From Pseudomonas sp. PD9R (GTDB lineage: Bacteria; Pseudomonadota; Gammaproteobacteria; Pseudomonadales; Pseudomonadaceae): a stretch of 64,000 nucleotides of DNA. A program made the translations under genes and the position numbers. Below are positions 8,226-16,806 of the stretch, piece after piece; the first letter of the stretch is position 1, and every line of letters starts with the position of its first letter. The notes under the pieces are model-generated. The model was not told the origin of the DNA. It did no database searches and worked only from the letters and a program-made list of their open reading frames with translations. The DNA lies in NCBI RefSeq assembly GCF_019200975.1, contig NZ_JAHTMR010000021.1, positions 1 to 64,000 on the forward strand, read 5' to 3'.

Positions 8226-8950
8226 AGTGGGGTCTTCAAGTAAGGATTGGCGCAACCAATCTTCAGCGTCCGCGCCGGCGCCCAGCGTGAGTTGTTCCCT
8301 ACCCGGTCGAGGATGCAGTAAGTCACTTCCAGCCGCAGGTCTTCGCCGGCCTCGACAATGATCGCCGGCGGCACCCAGACCTGTATCGGCTGGCCGACAT
8401 CGCTGGCCTTGAGGCGGGGCAGGTCCATGCGGACATCGCCCCAGCGCAGGGTAATCTCGTCGTCGGCGGCCATGTTCAGGTAGGGCTCGATGGTCAACGG
8501 TACACCGCGCTTGATCTGGTTCGGGTTGACCCCTTGACGACGAATCGTCTCGGGAATACTCACCGGGGCCAGGCTTTGATTTTCGTCGCCACACAGTGCC
8601 GAAGGCTGTCCGCCGGGGCCGTCGAGTTTGATGTGTACACGCCTGGCAGCTGATACCGATGCGCCTTGTCCGATCTGCATGACATGGTAGTGAACGCGCG
8701 CGGTGCCATTGGCAATAAAGCTCTCGGGTACGCGCAACTGAACGGGCTGACCCACATCGTGGGCTGTCAGGACTCGGGAGGCGACGTAACAGTTGTCCCA
8801 GAACAGTTCGATCAGGTCGCCTTCGTCCATCGCCGGGTACGGCGGTACGTCGATCAACTGATGCGCTGCCGAGATAATGTTGATACCGATCTTGTGAGTT
8901 TGCGCCAGGGTCGGGGCCACAAGTTCGGTTTTATTTGAAGTGCTTGTCAT
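8222..8950 (-). CDS. Unknown protein with two related beta-rich halves
   Basis: Conserved-looking protein of 242 residues that I cannot name. After a short Ser/Thr-rich N-terminus it has two similar segments. Half one (about residues 38-120) contains MDEGDLIELFWDN, HDVGQPVQLRVPESFI and VHYHVMQ. Half two (about 150-240) contains ADDEITLRWGD, SDVGQPIQVWVPPAII and LEVTYCILD. The pattern (acidic-DxIxLxWG, DVGQPxQxxVPxxxI, VxYxV) suggests tandem Ig-like beta-sandwich repeats. No signal peptide is seen. ATG 8950 follows AAGGAGAAACCC, a strong RBS. The stop codon lies inside the REPIN at 8127-8225, so the C-terminus may have been shortened or altered by its insertion. It has its own promoter space and no operon partners. 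Confidence 0.75.
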   Translation of the reverse strand: MTSTSNKTELVAPTLAQTHKIGINIISAAHQLIDVPPYPAMDEGDLIELFWDNCYVASRVLTAHDVGQPVQLRVPESFIANGTARVHYHVMQIGQGASVSAARRVHIKLDGPGGQPSALCGDENQSLAPVSIPETIRRQGVNPNQIKRGVPLTIEPYLNMAADDEITLRWGDVRMDLPRLKASDVGQPIQVWVPPAIIVEAGEDLRLEVTYCILDRVGNNSRWAPARTLKIGCANPYLKTPL

Positions 8951-9421
8951 GGGTTTCTCCTTGAAGCCTTGCAGTGAAGTCCGTTTCTGAAAGTTCAAAA
9001 GGCGCGAATTGCCAAGTAACAAAGCGGCTGATTATTTTCCCGTTTTTAAATAGTGATTGGCGCCTGTTGGAGGCTAGATAAGAGCGCGACCGAATCAGTG
9101 TCAATAGGGTTTGTTAGTTAGGTTGTGGATATCGCGTTATTCAGAATGTTCCTACGCGACAGCGTTAATAAGCTTTCCTGATCTGTCGAATATGACTGCG
9201 GGTTTTGTGGATTTTTGGCCGTAAAGCAGGCAACTCTCTGCCAAGGCAGTGCCAGTTTTTTTTGGGATTTTAGGCGGGATTAATCTATTGCGGGACATAA
9301 ATATGTACCGCCGTTAGCAATAACAGTTGCTGTGCGACGATGCTGTTTTAATAAAGAGGGATTGTTAATAAAGGCAGGTTCAACTTCCATCCATGGAAGT
9401 CAATACGTGTGCAGCGGTCAC
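8951..9421. other. AT-rich non-coding gap
   Basis: About 470 bases without a convincing gene, clearly AT-richer than its surroundings. It holds the promoter of the unknown protein on the left and the 3' flank of tcyN on the right. One perfect short dyad, ACTTCCAT-CC-ATGGAAGT (9383-9400), lies 22 bases beyond the tcyN stop; without a T-run it is not a clear terminator. Confidence 0.6.
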
Positions 9422-10177
9422 TCAGTTGTGAGCGTTATTCAGGAATTTGCTGAGAAACTGTTTGGTACGTTCTTCTTTAGGGTTGGCAAACAGCGCCTTG
9501 GCTTCGCCTTGTTCGACGATCACGCCCTTGTCGAAAAACACCACACGGTTGGCCACATCACGGGCGAAAGCCATTTCGTGGGTGACGATGACCATGGTGC
9601 GATTTTCCTGAGCCAGGCCGCGGATAGTCGCCAGCACTTCGCCCACAAGCTCCGGGTCGAGTGCCGAGGTCGGTTCATCGAACAGAATCACTTCAGGTTC
9701 CATCGCCAGCGCACGGGCAATCGCCACACGCTGTTGCTGACCGCCTGAGAGGCGACGCGGATAAGCATCTTCCTTGCCCGCCAGGCCGACCTTGGCCAAC
9801 AGCTTTTTACCCAGGACAACGGCGTCGGCAAGCGGGATCTTTTTTACAATGATCGGGCCTTCGATGACGTTTTCCAGGGCGGTGCGATGGGGGAACAGGT
9901 TGAAGTTCTGGAACACGAAACCTACATGCTGGCGCAAACGACGCACCAGGCTTTGCTGCTGGTTCAACGGGCGGCTGGTATCGATCTCGATGTCACCGAC
10001 CTTGATCCGGCCACTGGTAGGTTCTTCCAGGAAGTTCAGGCAACGCAGGAACGTGGTCTTGCCCGAGCCGCTCGGCCCGATGATCGCCACTACCTCGCCT
10101 TCCTTCACTTGCAGATCGATGCCGTTGAGCACGACTTGACCCTTGAACTGCTTTGTCAGTTTTTCCACGACAATCAT
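9422..10177 (-). CDS. tcyN: L-cystine ABC importer ATPase
   Basis: ATPase (251 residues) of the polar-amino-acid importer family, TcyN/YecC type. Motifs: Walker A GPSGSGKTT (residues 34-42), Q-loop VFQNFNLFPH, signature LSGGQQQRVAIARAL, Walker B VILFDEPTSALDPE, switch His in VTHEMAFAR. Four bases separate it from the permease gene, and the binding protein precedes both. The cystine assignment rests on linkage with the D-cysteine desulfhydrase gene dcyD, an arrangement known from enterobacteria and Pseudomonas. Confidence 0.9.
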   Translation of the reverse strand: MIVVEKLTKQFKGQVVLNGIDLQVKEGEVVAIIGPSGSGKTTFLRCLNFLEEPTSGRIKVGDIEIDTSRPLNQQQSLVRRLRQHVGFVFQNFNLFPHRTALENVIEGPIIVKKIPLADAVVLGKKLLAKVGLAGKEDAYPRRLSGGQQQRVAIARALAMEPEVILFDEPTSALDPELVGEVLATIRGLAQENRTMVIVTHEMAFARDVANRVVFFDKGVIVEQGEAKALFANPKEERTKQFLSKFLNNAHN

Positions 10178-10181
10178 GGGG

Positions 10182-10847
10182 TCAGGACTCCTGATCGTGC
10201 CGATTGACCCGGGCTTCCAACTGGTTCTGCAGGTGCGAAAGCACTGTGGCCAGAATCCAGTAGATCAGCGCGGCGGCAAGGTACATGGTGAACACTTCGA
10301 AGGTACGGGCGGTGATCAGCTGCGCCTGGCGGAACAGCTCCGGCACCTGAATGGTGGCCGCCAGTGCAGTGTCCTTGACCAGCGAAATGAAGCTGTTGCC
10401 CAGCGGTGGCAATGCGGTGCGCATGGCCTGCGGAATAATGGCCCGGCGCAGGGTTTGCGCACGGGTCATTCCGATACTGGCAGCCGCTTCCCACTGGCCG
10501 CGCTCGATGGAGCTGATCGCGGCACGCAGGATTTCACAGGCGTAAGCGGCCATGTTCAGCGAGAAGCCGATCAGGGCCGCCGGCAGCGGATCGAGTTCCA
10601 TACCCAATTGCGGCAAGCCGTAATAGATCACGAACAGCTGCACCAGCAACGGCGTGCCGCGAAAGAACGACACGTAGATGCGGGCGATCCAGCTCACCAG
10701 CTTGAAGCGCGACAGGCGCATCAGTGCCAGGCCGAAGCCCAGCACGAGACCGAAGAACATCCCGCCCAGGCTCAAGATGACCGTGTAGTACGCTCCCTTG
10801 AGCAGGAAGGGCAGGGAGTCCAGTGCGAGTTGGAAAGCTTCGTTCAT
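10182..10847 (-). CDS. tcyL: L-cystine ABC importer permease
   Basis: Inner-membrane permease (221 residues) of the HisM/GlnP type: FLLKGAYYTVILSLGGMFFG at the N-terminus begins the first helix, the IYVSFFRGTPLLVQLFVIYYG motif follows, and the EAA loop is EAAASIGMTRAQTLRRAIIPQA in its central part. Start ATG 10847 overlaps the stop of the binding-protein gene by one base (TAATG), so translation is coupled. Confidence 0.9.
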   Translation of the reverse strand: MNEAFQLALDSLPFLLKGAYYTVILSLGGMFFGLVLGFGLALMRLSRFKLVSWIARIYVSFFRGTPLLVQLFVIYYGLPQLGMELDPLPAALIGFSLNMAAYACEILRAAISSIERGQWEAAASIGMTRAQTLRRAIIPQAMRTALPPLGNSFISLVKDTALAATIQVPELFRQAQLITARTFEVFTMYLAAALIYWILATVLSHLQNQLEARVNRHDQES

Positions 10848-11647
10848 TATTGGGTGACGTCAGCGCTGAAGTATTTTTCCGAGAGCTTTTTCAGGGTGCC
10901 ATCGGCGCGCAGTTTGTCGATCGCTTTGTTGATCGCGGCCAACAGTTCAGGCTCGCCTTTGCGCAGGGCAATACCCGCTTCCTGACGGGAGAAAGCATCA
11001 CCGGCGGCGGTGGTGTCCTTGGCCTTCTTGGCGTATTCCAGCGCTGCCAGGCGATCGATCAGAATGGCGTCGATACGGCCGACGCGCAGATCCTGGAACT
11101 TGGTCGGATCATCATCATAGGTCTTGATAATGGCTTTCGGCTGATTGTCCTTGAGCCATTGCTCGTAGTTGGTGCCTAGTCCTACACCGACTTTTTTGCC
11201 ATCCAGATCAGCAGCGGACTTGATGTTCAGCTCGGCGGCCTTCTTCGTCAGTACCAGCGCCTGAATCCCGGAAACGGTGTAAGGCTCGGAGAAGTCGTAT
11301 TTCTTCTTGCGCTCTTCGGAGATGGTTACCTGGTTGATCACAACGTCCAGGCGCTTGGACTCCAGGGCTGCGAGGATGCCGTCCCATTTGGTCGGTTGCA
11401 GTTTGACTTTGACGCCCAGCTCTTTGGCCAGGGCTTCGGAGAATTCAACTTCGAAGCCGGCCAGTTTGCCGTCAGCGTCGACGAAACTGAACGGTGGGTA
11501 GGTGCCTTCCAGGCCGACGTTGATCACGCCGGCGTCTTTGATTTTTTGCAGTTGCTCACCGGCAACTGCTTGCCCGATCAGGCCGGCGCTCAGCGCCAGG
11601 CCCAGTGAACCCACCAGCAGATTTCGACGTAGTGCGGAAAAATTCAT
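10847..11647 (-). CDS. tcyJ: L-cystine-binding periplasmic protein
   Basis: Substrate-binding protein (266 residues) of the FliY/TcyJ type. A signal peptide (MNFSALRRNLLVGSLGLALS and on to AVAG-EQ) is followed by the mature start IKDAGVINVGLEGTYPPFSF, the usual N-lobe motif of amino-acid-binding proteins. The C-terminal part ILIDRLAALEYAKK and AGIALRKGEPELLAAINKA also fits. It leads the tcyJLN unit; dcyD lies upstream on the same strand beyond a REP pair. Confidence 0.9.
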   Translation of the reverse strand: MNFSALRRNLLVGSLGLALSAGLIGQAVAGEQLQKIKDAGVINVGLEGTYPPFSFVDADGKLAGFEVEFSEALAKELGVKVKLQPTKWDGILAALESKRLDVVINQVTISEERKKKYDFSEPYTVSGIQALVLTKKAAELNIKSAADLDGKKVGVGLGTNYEQWLKDNQPKAIIKTYDDDPTKFQDLRVGRIDAILIDRLAALEYAKKAKDTTAAGDAFSRQEAGIALRKGEPELLAAINKAIDKLRADGTLKKLSEKYFSADVTQ

Positions 11648-11689
11648 GACAAGCCCCTGTGTTTTCTTATGGAAGACGCTTTAGGAAAG

Positions 11690-11850
11690 TTGGCAAATTC
11701 GGGATTTGAACGACTGCGATATCGTGCCCTAAAGCAGCTTATGCGTCTCGCTGCAAATTCGCCTGCGATGCGACTATATGATGGCGTTTTTAGAATAGAA
11801 AATAATAATTTTAGTTTTTGTTATTCATTTAAAGAATATGCGGTGTTCCA
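11690..11850 (-). promoter_or_regulatory. Probable tcyJ promoter region (AT-rich)
   Basis: AT-rich block upstream of tcyJ containing the dyad TATTC-N7-GAATA (11822-11838), set in a run of A/T. Such composition is typical of CysB-type activator sites, but no defined -35/-10 pair could be fixed. Confidence 0.35.
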
Positions 11851-11853
11851 TGG

Positions 11854-11930
11854 AAAAGATCGCAGCCTTCGGCAGCTCCTACATAAATCGGCGTACCTTG
11901 AGCTGCCGCAGGCTGCGATCTTTTGATCTT
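11854..11930. repeat. REP pair (GTAGGAGCTGCCG type)
   Basis: Inverted copies of the GTAGGAGCTGCCG..GGCTGCGATCTTTT REP between dcyD (stop at 11937) and the tcyJ promoter. The right copy ends seven bases from the dcyD stop codon. Confidence 0.85.
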
Positions 11931-11936
11931 TGGCGC

Positions 11937-12944
11937 TTACAAAAAGCTGGTATAGCCAAACAACGCCGGTGCCCCACCGGTGTGCAGGAATATGATCGGG
12001 CCATCATCAAAACGCTGACGACCAATCCCGTCGAGCAAACCAGCCATGGCCTTGCCGGTGTAGACCGGATCAAGCAGCAGCCCTTCCTGACCCGCCACCA
12101 GCTTCACCGCCGCCAATGTTCCGGCATTCGGTTCGCCATAACGCGGCGCGAAATATTCATCCCACAACTCGATCTTGAAACTCGCCGGCAGCTTCACACC
12201 CAGCAACTCGGCGGTACGCTCGGCCAGGCCCTGTACCTTCGGTCGTTGATCCTCATCACTGCGGGACACCGTGACACCAATCACTGGCAATTCCGGCAAT
12301 GTCTCGCTTAAAGCCAACGCCAAGCCACTGTGGGTCCCGGCGCTGCCGGAGGCCAGGACCACGGCGGCGAAATTCAGGCCGGTGTCCTTGATTTGTTCGG
12401 CCAGTTCGAGACCCGCGCGCACGTAACCCAGAGCACCCAATGCATTGGAGCCGCCAATCGGCACCAGATACGGTTTTTTGCCGTTGCTGCGCAGCCGAGC
12501 GGCCAAGGCTTGCAGTTGTTCATCGGCGTTATCCAGGTTTTCGACCCGCTCGACTTTGGCATCAAACAGGTCGAGCAACAGTCGATTGCCGTTGCCGACA
12601 TAATTGGCATCGTCGGTGCCCAGCGGGTTTTCCAGCAGGGCGACGCAGCCCAGCCCCAGCTTGGCGGCAATGGCAGCGGTCTGGCGCACATGGTTGGATT
12701 GCAGCGCGCCAGCGGTAATCAAGGTGTCGGCGCCCTGGGCCAAGGCATCGGCGGCCAGGTATTCGAGCTTGCGCAGCTTGTTGCCGCCCATTGCCAGCGG
12801 GGTCAGGTCATCGCGTTTGACGTATACATCGCGACCCAGCCAGGTCGACAGGCGCTCGAGTTTTTCCAGGGCGGTCGGCTGACCGAGCAGGTCGAGACGG
12901 TTAAAGCGGGCAAGCTGTTGTTTGAACGGCTGTTGATTGAACAT
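11937..12944 (-). CDS. dcyD: D-cysteine desulfhydrase
   Basis: PLP enzyme (335 residues; family ~330) splitting D-cysteine to pyruvate, H2S and ammonia, related to ACC deaminase. Motifs: RDVYVKRDDLTPLAMGGNK with the PLP lysine K56 in GGNKLRKLEY, then TAGALQSNHVRQTAA, the GGSNALGALGY phosphate-binding region, and ASGSAGTHSGLALAL. ATG 12944 is the start fitting the family; the ORF extends upstream into the regulatory dyad. Divergent from epsC, with a 28-base dyad between them. Confidence 0.9.
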   Translation of the reverse strand: MFNQQPFKQQLARFNRLDLLGQPTALEKLERLSTWLGRDVYVKRDDLTPLAMGGNKLRKLEYLAADALAQGADTLITAGALQSNHVRQTAAIAAKLGLGCVALLENPLGTDDANYVGNGNRLLLDLFDAKVERVENLDNADEQLQALAARLRSNGKKPYLVPIGGSNALGALGYVRAGLELAEQIKDTGLNFAAVVLASGSAGTHSGLALALSETLPELPVIGVTVSRSDEDQRPKVQGLAERTAELLGVKLPASFKIELWDEYFAPRYGEPNAGTLAAVKLVAGQEGLLLDPVYTGKAMAGLLDGIGRQRFDDGPIIFLHTGGAPALFGYTSFL

Positions 12945-13020
12945 AGTTCCGTACTGGCGGAGGGAGATTGAAGGACTATAGGCACGCCTATTTGAAGGGG
13001 CAACCGCCAATCGCTTATAG

Positions 13021-13048
13021 CCAATAGTGCTTAACACAGCACAATTGG
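13021..13048. promoter_or_regulatory. Dyad operator between dcyD and epsC
   Basis: Left arm CCAATAGTGCT, spacer TAACAC, right arm AGCACAATTGG: 10 of 11 bases pair, the one exception being the central A of each arm. It lies in the 190-base divergent intergenic region, so one regulator could control both cysteine genes. AT-rich flanks (CTTATAG, TTAATTT) may hold promoter boxes. Confidence 0.55.
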
Positions 13049-13134
13049 TTCTTAATTTGGCTTGCGGGCCTTGCCGTAAAGTAATCGCCGTTGACGCGGC
13101 CAGACCGTCCGGCCGCCCGTGAGGAGTTTTTACC

Positions 13135-14061
13135 GTGAGTGAGCGTTCCAGCCATTGGCAATTGCAGAGCATCGTCAGTCAACTGCGCACGGCACGTGAC
13201 CAGTGGCGAGCACAAAACGGCCGGGCCAGCACCGAACAGGGTGGTCGCGAGTTGCCGTCCCGGGCGGCCATGGCGGAGATTCTCGAAGCCCTGTGTGGGG
13301 CGCTGTTTCCGATGCGGCTGGGGCCGGTGGACTTGCGCGAGGAGAGTGAAGACTTCTACGTCGGTCACACCCTTGATGTGGCGTTGAATGCGTTGCTGGC
13401 TCAGGCACGGCTCGAATTGCGTTATGCCGCTCGCCACAGTGCCCAGGCGGATACTGAGGTCGAAGCCAAAACCATCCAGATCATTCAGGACTTCGCCCTT
13501 GCCTTGCCAGGGTTGCGCAGCCTGTTGGATACCGACGTGCTGGCGGCCTATCACGGCGACCCGGCGGCGCGTAGCGTCGATGAAGTGCTGTTGTGCTATC
13601 CGGGGATTCTGGCGGTGATTCACCATCGCCTAGCCCATCATTTGTATCGCTCCGGTTTGCCGTTGCTGGCGCGGATCAGTTCGGAAATCGCCCACTCGGC
13701 CACCGGCATCGACATTCACCCCGGCGCGCAGATTGGCCGCAGTTTCTTCATCGACCACGGGACCGGCGTGGTGATCGGCGAGACGGCAATCATTGGTGAG
13801 CGGGTGCGGATTTATCAGGCGGTGACCCTGGGCGCCAAACGCTTCCCGGCGGACGAAGACGGCCAGTTGCAGAAGGGCCAGCCGCGGCATCCGATCGTCG
13901 AGGATGACGTGGTGATTTATGCCGGTGCGACGATCCTGGGGCGCATCACCATCGGCCAGGGTTCGACCATTGGCGGCAACGTCTGGCTGACCCGCAGCGT
14001 ACCGGTGGGCAGTAACGTGACCCAGGCGAATCTGCAGCATGATGACGGGGCGCAGAAGTAA
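13135..14061 (+). CDS. epsC: Serine O-acetyltransferase (EpsC type)
   Basis: Makes O-acetyl-L-serine, the cysteine precursor (308 residues, longer than the ~260-residue CysE of this genus). The N-terminal ~180 residues are helical; the C-terminal left-handed beta-helix shows hexapeptide repeats: IDIHPGAQIGRSFFIDHGTG, VVIGETAIIGERVRIYQAVT, the loop region around LGAKRFPADEDGQ, and VIYAGATILGRITIGQGSTI. The catalytic His lies in FFIDHGTG. GTG 13135 follows GAGGAG at eight bases. A second, canonical cysE is expected elsewhere; this one is probably dedicated to cystine or sulfur-stress conditions, as its pairing with dcyD suggests. Confidence 0.9.
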   Translation: MSERSSHWQLQSIVSQLRTARDQWRAQNGRASTEQGGRELPSRAAMAEILEALCGALFPMRLGPVDLREESEDFYVGHTLDVALNALLAQARLELRYAARHSAQADTEVEAKTIQIIQDFALALPGLRSLLDTDVLAAYHGDPAARSVDEVLLCYPGILAVIHHRLAHHLYRSGLPLLARISSEIAHSATGIDIHPGAQIGRSFFIDHGTGVVIGETAIIGERVRIYQAVTLGAKRFPADEDGQLQKGQPRHPIVEDDVVIYAGATILGRITIGQGSTIGGNVWLTRSVPVGSNVTQANLQHDDGAQK

Positions 14062-14091
14062 AAATTGCCCCCTCTATAGGCCTGTAGACCC

Positions 14092-14185
14092 GTAGGAGCT
14101 GTCGAGTGCAACGAGGCTGCGATCTTTTGATTTTAAAACATCAAGATCAAAAGATCGCAGCCTCGTTGCACTCGACAGCTCCTAC
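14092..14185. repeat. Extended REP palindrome (GTCGAGTG variant)
   Basis: Perfect 40-base inverted arms with a 14-base loop. The outer part is the usual GTAGGAGCTG, then the insertion TCGAGTGCAACGA, then GGCTGCGATCTTTTGAT. A further flanking stem (GGCCTGTAG/CTACAGGCC) extends it outward. The same variant lies at 20741-20841 with a compensated base change. It sits 30 bases after epsC and may act as its 3' hairpin. Confidence 0.9.
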
Positions 14186-14274
14186 AGTCCTACAGGCCTG
14201 CAGTCCGCAGACCTACAGAATTCTATGACCGTCGAGCCCTGCGATTAGTCCTTAGCCTCCTATCCATGTTTAAA

Positions 14275-14290
14275 TTGAACGTTCATTCAA
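14275..14290 (+). promoter_or_regulatory. BetI-type operator upstream of betT
   Basis: TTGAACGTTCATTCAA with symmetric ends TTGAA/TTCAA, about 100 bases before betT. It resembles the inverted repeat bound by the TetR-family choline-responsive repressor BetI at pseudomonad betT and betIBA promoters. BetI itself is not in the window. Confidence 0.6.
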
Positions 14291-14388
14291 GTTAAACCGG
14301 TGGTTCGCCGCCCGCTCACAACAGGAGGCTTGCCTTTGCTGAGTCCGATTTCTACAGCCACGTTTTACCCCTTCGAGGTGCACCGTTC

Positions 14389-16383
14389 ATGAGTGCATCG
14401 TCCATCCCCTCAAGCGGCCTGGTCCGCATGAATCCGCCGGTGTTCTACTTCGCGGCGAGTTTCATTCTGTTGTTCGGCGTCGTCGTTATCGCCATGCCCG
14501 AACAAGCCGGCGCCTGGTTGCTGGCGGCGCAAAACTGGGCGGCCAATACGGTCGGCTGGTACTACATGCTCGCGATGACGCTGTATCTGGTCTTCGTGGT
14601 GGTCACCGCGTTATCAGGCTACGGCAAGATAAAACTCGGTGCCGACCACGACGAGCCCGAATTCAGCTACCTGTCCTGGGCCGGCATGCTGTTCGCCGCC
14701 GGGATCAGCATCACGTTGTTTTTCTTCTGCGTGTCCGAACCGCTGACCCACATGATCCAGCCGCCGCAAGGCGAGGCCGGCACGGCGGATGCGGCGCGTC
14801 AGGCGATGCAGATTCTGTTTCTGCACTGGGGCCTGCATGGCTGGGGCGTGTTTGCCTTTGTCGGCATGGCGCTGGCCTATTTCGCCTATCGGCATAACCT
14901 TCCGCTGGCCTTGCGCTCGGCGCTGTATCCGTTGATTGGCAAACGAATCAACGGTCCCATCGGCTACGCCGTGGACGGCTTCGGCATCATCGCCACGGTG
15001 TTCGGCCTTGGTGCCGACATGGGCTTCGGCGTGCTGCACCTCAACTCGGGTCTGGACTACCTGTTCGGCATCGCCCACACCCAATGGATTCAGGTCGGCC
15101 TGATCACGTTGATGATGGGTGCGGCGATCATCGTTGCGGTGTCCGGCGTCGATAAGGGCGTGCGGGTAATGTCCGACATCAACATGCTGCTGGCCTGCGC
15201 GTTGCTGCTGTTTGTGTTGTTCGCCGGCCCCACGCAGCACCTGCTCAACACCTTGATCCAGAATATTGGTGATTACCTCGGCGCCTTGCCGATGAAGAGT
15301 TTCGACCTGTACGCCTACGGCAAACCCGGCGACTGGCTGGGCGGCTGGACGGTGTTCTATTGGGCCTGGTGGATTGCCTGGTCGCCATTCGTGGGTTTGT
15401 TCATCGCACGGATTTCCCGTGGCCGGACCATTCGCGAATTCGTCTTCGGCGTGCTGCTGATCCCGCTCGGCTTCACCCTGGCGTGGATGTCGATTTTCGG
15501 TAACAGCGCCATCGACCAAGTGCTCAATCACGGTATGAGCGCGCTGGGCATGTCGGCTATCGACAATCCGTCGATGACGCTCTATCTACTGCTGGAAACT
15601 TACCCGTGGAGCAAAACCGTCATTGCGATCACGGTGTTCATCAGTTTTGTGTTCTTCGTCACCTCGGCCGATTCTGGCACCGTGGTGTTGTCGACGCTAT
15701 CCGCCACGGGCGGCAATCCAGATGAAGACGGGCCGAAATGGTTGCGGGTGTTCTGGGGGGCGATGACCGCGCTGGTGACCAGTGCGCTGCTGTTCTCCGG
15801 CAGCATCGATGCATTGAAGTCAGCGGTGGTGCTGACCTCGTTGCCGTTCTCGCTGATTTTGCTGTTGATGATGTGGGGGCTGCACAAGGCGTTTTATCTG
15901 GAGTCGCAGAAGCAGATTGCGCAGCTGCACTCACTGGCGCCGGTATCGGGTTCTCGACGTGGTGGCTGGCGCCAGCGCTTGAGTCAGGCCGTGCATTTTC
16001 CGTCGCGTGACGAGGTCTATCGCTTCCTCGATTCAACGGTGCGTCCGGCCATTGAAGACGTCTCGGCGGTGTTCGTCGAAAAAGGCTTGAAGGTCATCAC
16101 GCACCCGGAACCGGTCAATGACAGCGTCAGCCTGGAAATCGGTCACGGTGACGAGCACCCGTTCATCTATCAGGTGCAAATGCGCGGCTACTTTACGCCG
16201 TCCTTCGCCCGTGGCGGCATGGGCTCAAAAGAGCTCAATAACCGTCGTTATTACCGGGCTGAAGTGCACTTGAGCGAGGGCAGTCAGAACTACGATCTGG
16301 TGGGGTACACCAAGGAGCAGATCATCAACGACATCCTTGATCAGTACGAACGGCACATGCAGTTCTTGCACCTGGTGCGTTGA
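14389..16383 (+). CDS. betT: BCCT-family choline transporter
   Basis: Secondary transporter of 664 residues for choline or betaine, in the inner membrane. About twelve hydrophobic segments fill residues 15-510. Family motifs: GWYYMLAMTLYLVFVVV, KLGADHDEPEFSYLSWAGML, GISITLFFFCVSEPL, GADMGFGVLHLNSGL and the signature region FYWAWWIAWSPFVGLFIARI with SRGRTIREF. A ~150-residue cytoplasmic tail follows (from about 515), as in BetT proteins regulated by osmolarity. ATG 14389 is preceded by CGAGGTG. The BetI-like dyad upstream supports choline as inducer. Confidence 0.9.
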   Translation: MSASSIPSSGLVRMNPPVFYFAASFILLFGVVVIAMPEQAGAWLLAAQNWAANTVGWYYMLAMTLYLVFVVVTALSGYGKIKLGADHDEPEFSYLSWAGMLFAAGISITLFFFCVSEPLTHMIQPPQGEAGTADAARQAMQILFLHWGLHGWGVFAFVGMALAYFAYRHNLPLALRSALYPLIGKRINGPIGYAVDGFGIIATVFGLGADMGFGVLHLNSGLDYLFGIAHTQWIQVGLITLMMGAAIIVAVSGVDKGVRVMSDINMLLACALLLFVLFAGPTQHLLNTLIQNIGDYLGALPMKSFDLYAYGKPGDWLGGWTVFYWAWWIAWSPFVGLFIARISRGRTIREFVFGVLLIPLGFTLAWMSIFGNSAIDQVLNHGMSALGMSAIDNPSMTLYLLLETYPWSKTVIAITVFISFVFFVTSADSGTVVLSTLSATGGNPDEDGPKWLRVFWGAMTALVTSALLFSGSIDALKSAVVLTSLPFSLILLLMMWGLHKAFYLESQKQIAQLHSLAPVSGSRRGGWRQRLSQAVHFPSRDEVYRFLDSTVRPAIEDVSAVFVEKGLKVITHPEPVNDSVSLEIGHGDEHPFIYQVQMRGYFTPSFARGGMGSKELNNRRYYRAEVHLSEGSQNYDLVGYTKEQIINDILDQYERHMQFLHLVR

Positions 16384-16391
16384 CCGATGTT

Positions 16392-16652
16392 TCACGCTTC
16401 GCTGGTCAGCACCATGAACAGCACCAGCGCCGCCACCGGCACACTGAACACCACGGTGCCGACCACCAGCTCAGTGCTCAACGGCTGGCCGGCATTGACC
16501 ATGCCGATGGCGCCGTTGATCAGCGTCAGCGCCAGCCACAGGGCCACGAAACCGTAAGTCAGGGTCAGGCGGCTGAAGCCGATTTTCTCGCCGATGAACA
16601 GCATCAGGGCGAGCAGGATCAGGCCGAAGGTGATGATGATGGTGGTGTGCAT
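16392..16652 (-). CDS. Small integral membrane protein, unknown
   Basis: Protein of 86 residues with three predicted membrane segments: IIITFGLILLALMLFIG (5-21), LTYGFVALWLALTLINGAIG (31-50) and VVGTVVFSVPVAALVLFMVL (63-82). Start ATG 16652 has only a weak GGGCGAGA upstream. It is convergent with betT (8-base gap) and looks like a conserved pseudomonad hypothetical. No function can be assigned. Confidence 0.65.
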   Translation of the reverse strand: MHTTIIITFGLILLALMLFIGEKIGFSRLTLTYGFVALWLALTLINGAIGMVNAGQPLSTELVVGTVVFSVPVAALVLFMVLTSEA

Positions 16653-16686
16653 GGTGGGTCTCGCCCTGCAGATGCGCTGTCTGTTA

Positions 16687-16767
16687 GACCGTCTTCGCGG
16701 GCAAGCTCCGCTCCTACGGGGCTCAGCGGTAAATCTGTAGGAGCGAGGCTTGCCCGCGAAGGCGGTC
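16687..16767. repeat. REP pair (GCGAGGCTTGCCCGCGAA type)
   Basis: Inverted GTAGGAGCG-AGGCTTGCCCGCGAAGG copies extending into an outer GACCG/CGGTC stem, in the gap between the small membrane protein start and the SDR stop. Confidence 0.85.
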
Positions 16768-16806
16768 TCATTGGATCACTCCGTCATATCGAGCATAGCG
16801 TCGTCC

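Noticed and set aside
9332..9748. 138-residue plus-strand ORF at the tcyN 3' end
   Set aside because: Mostly antisense to tcyN, with no RBS and no family similarity seen.
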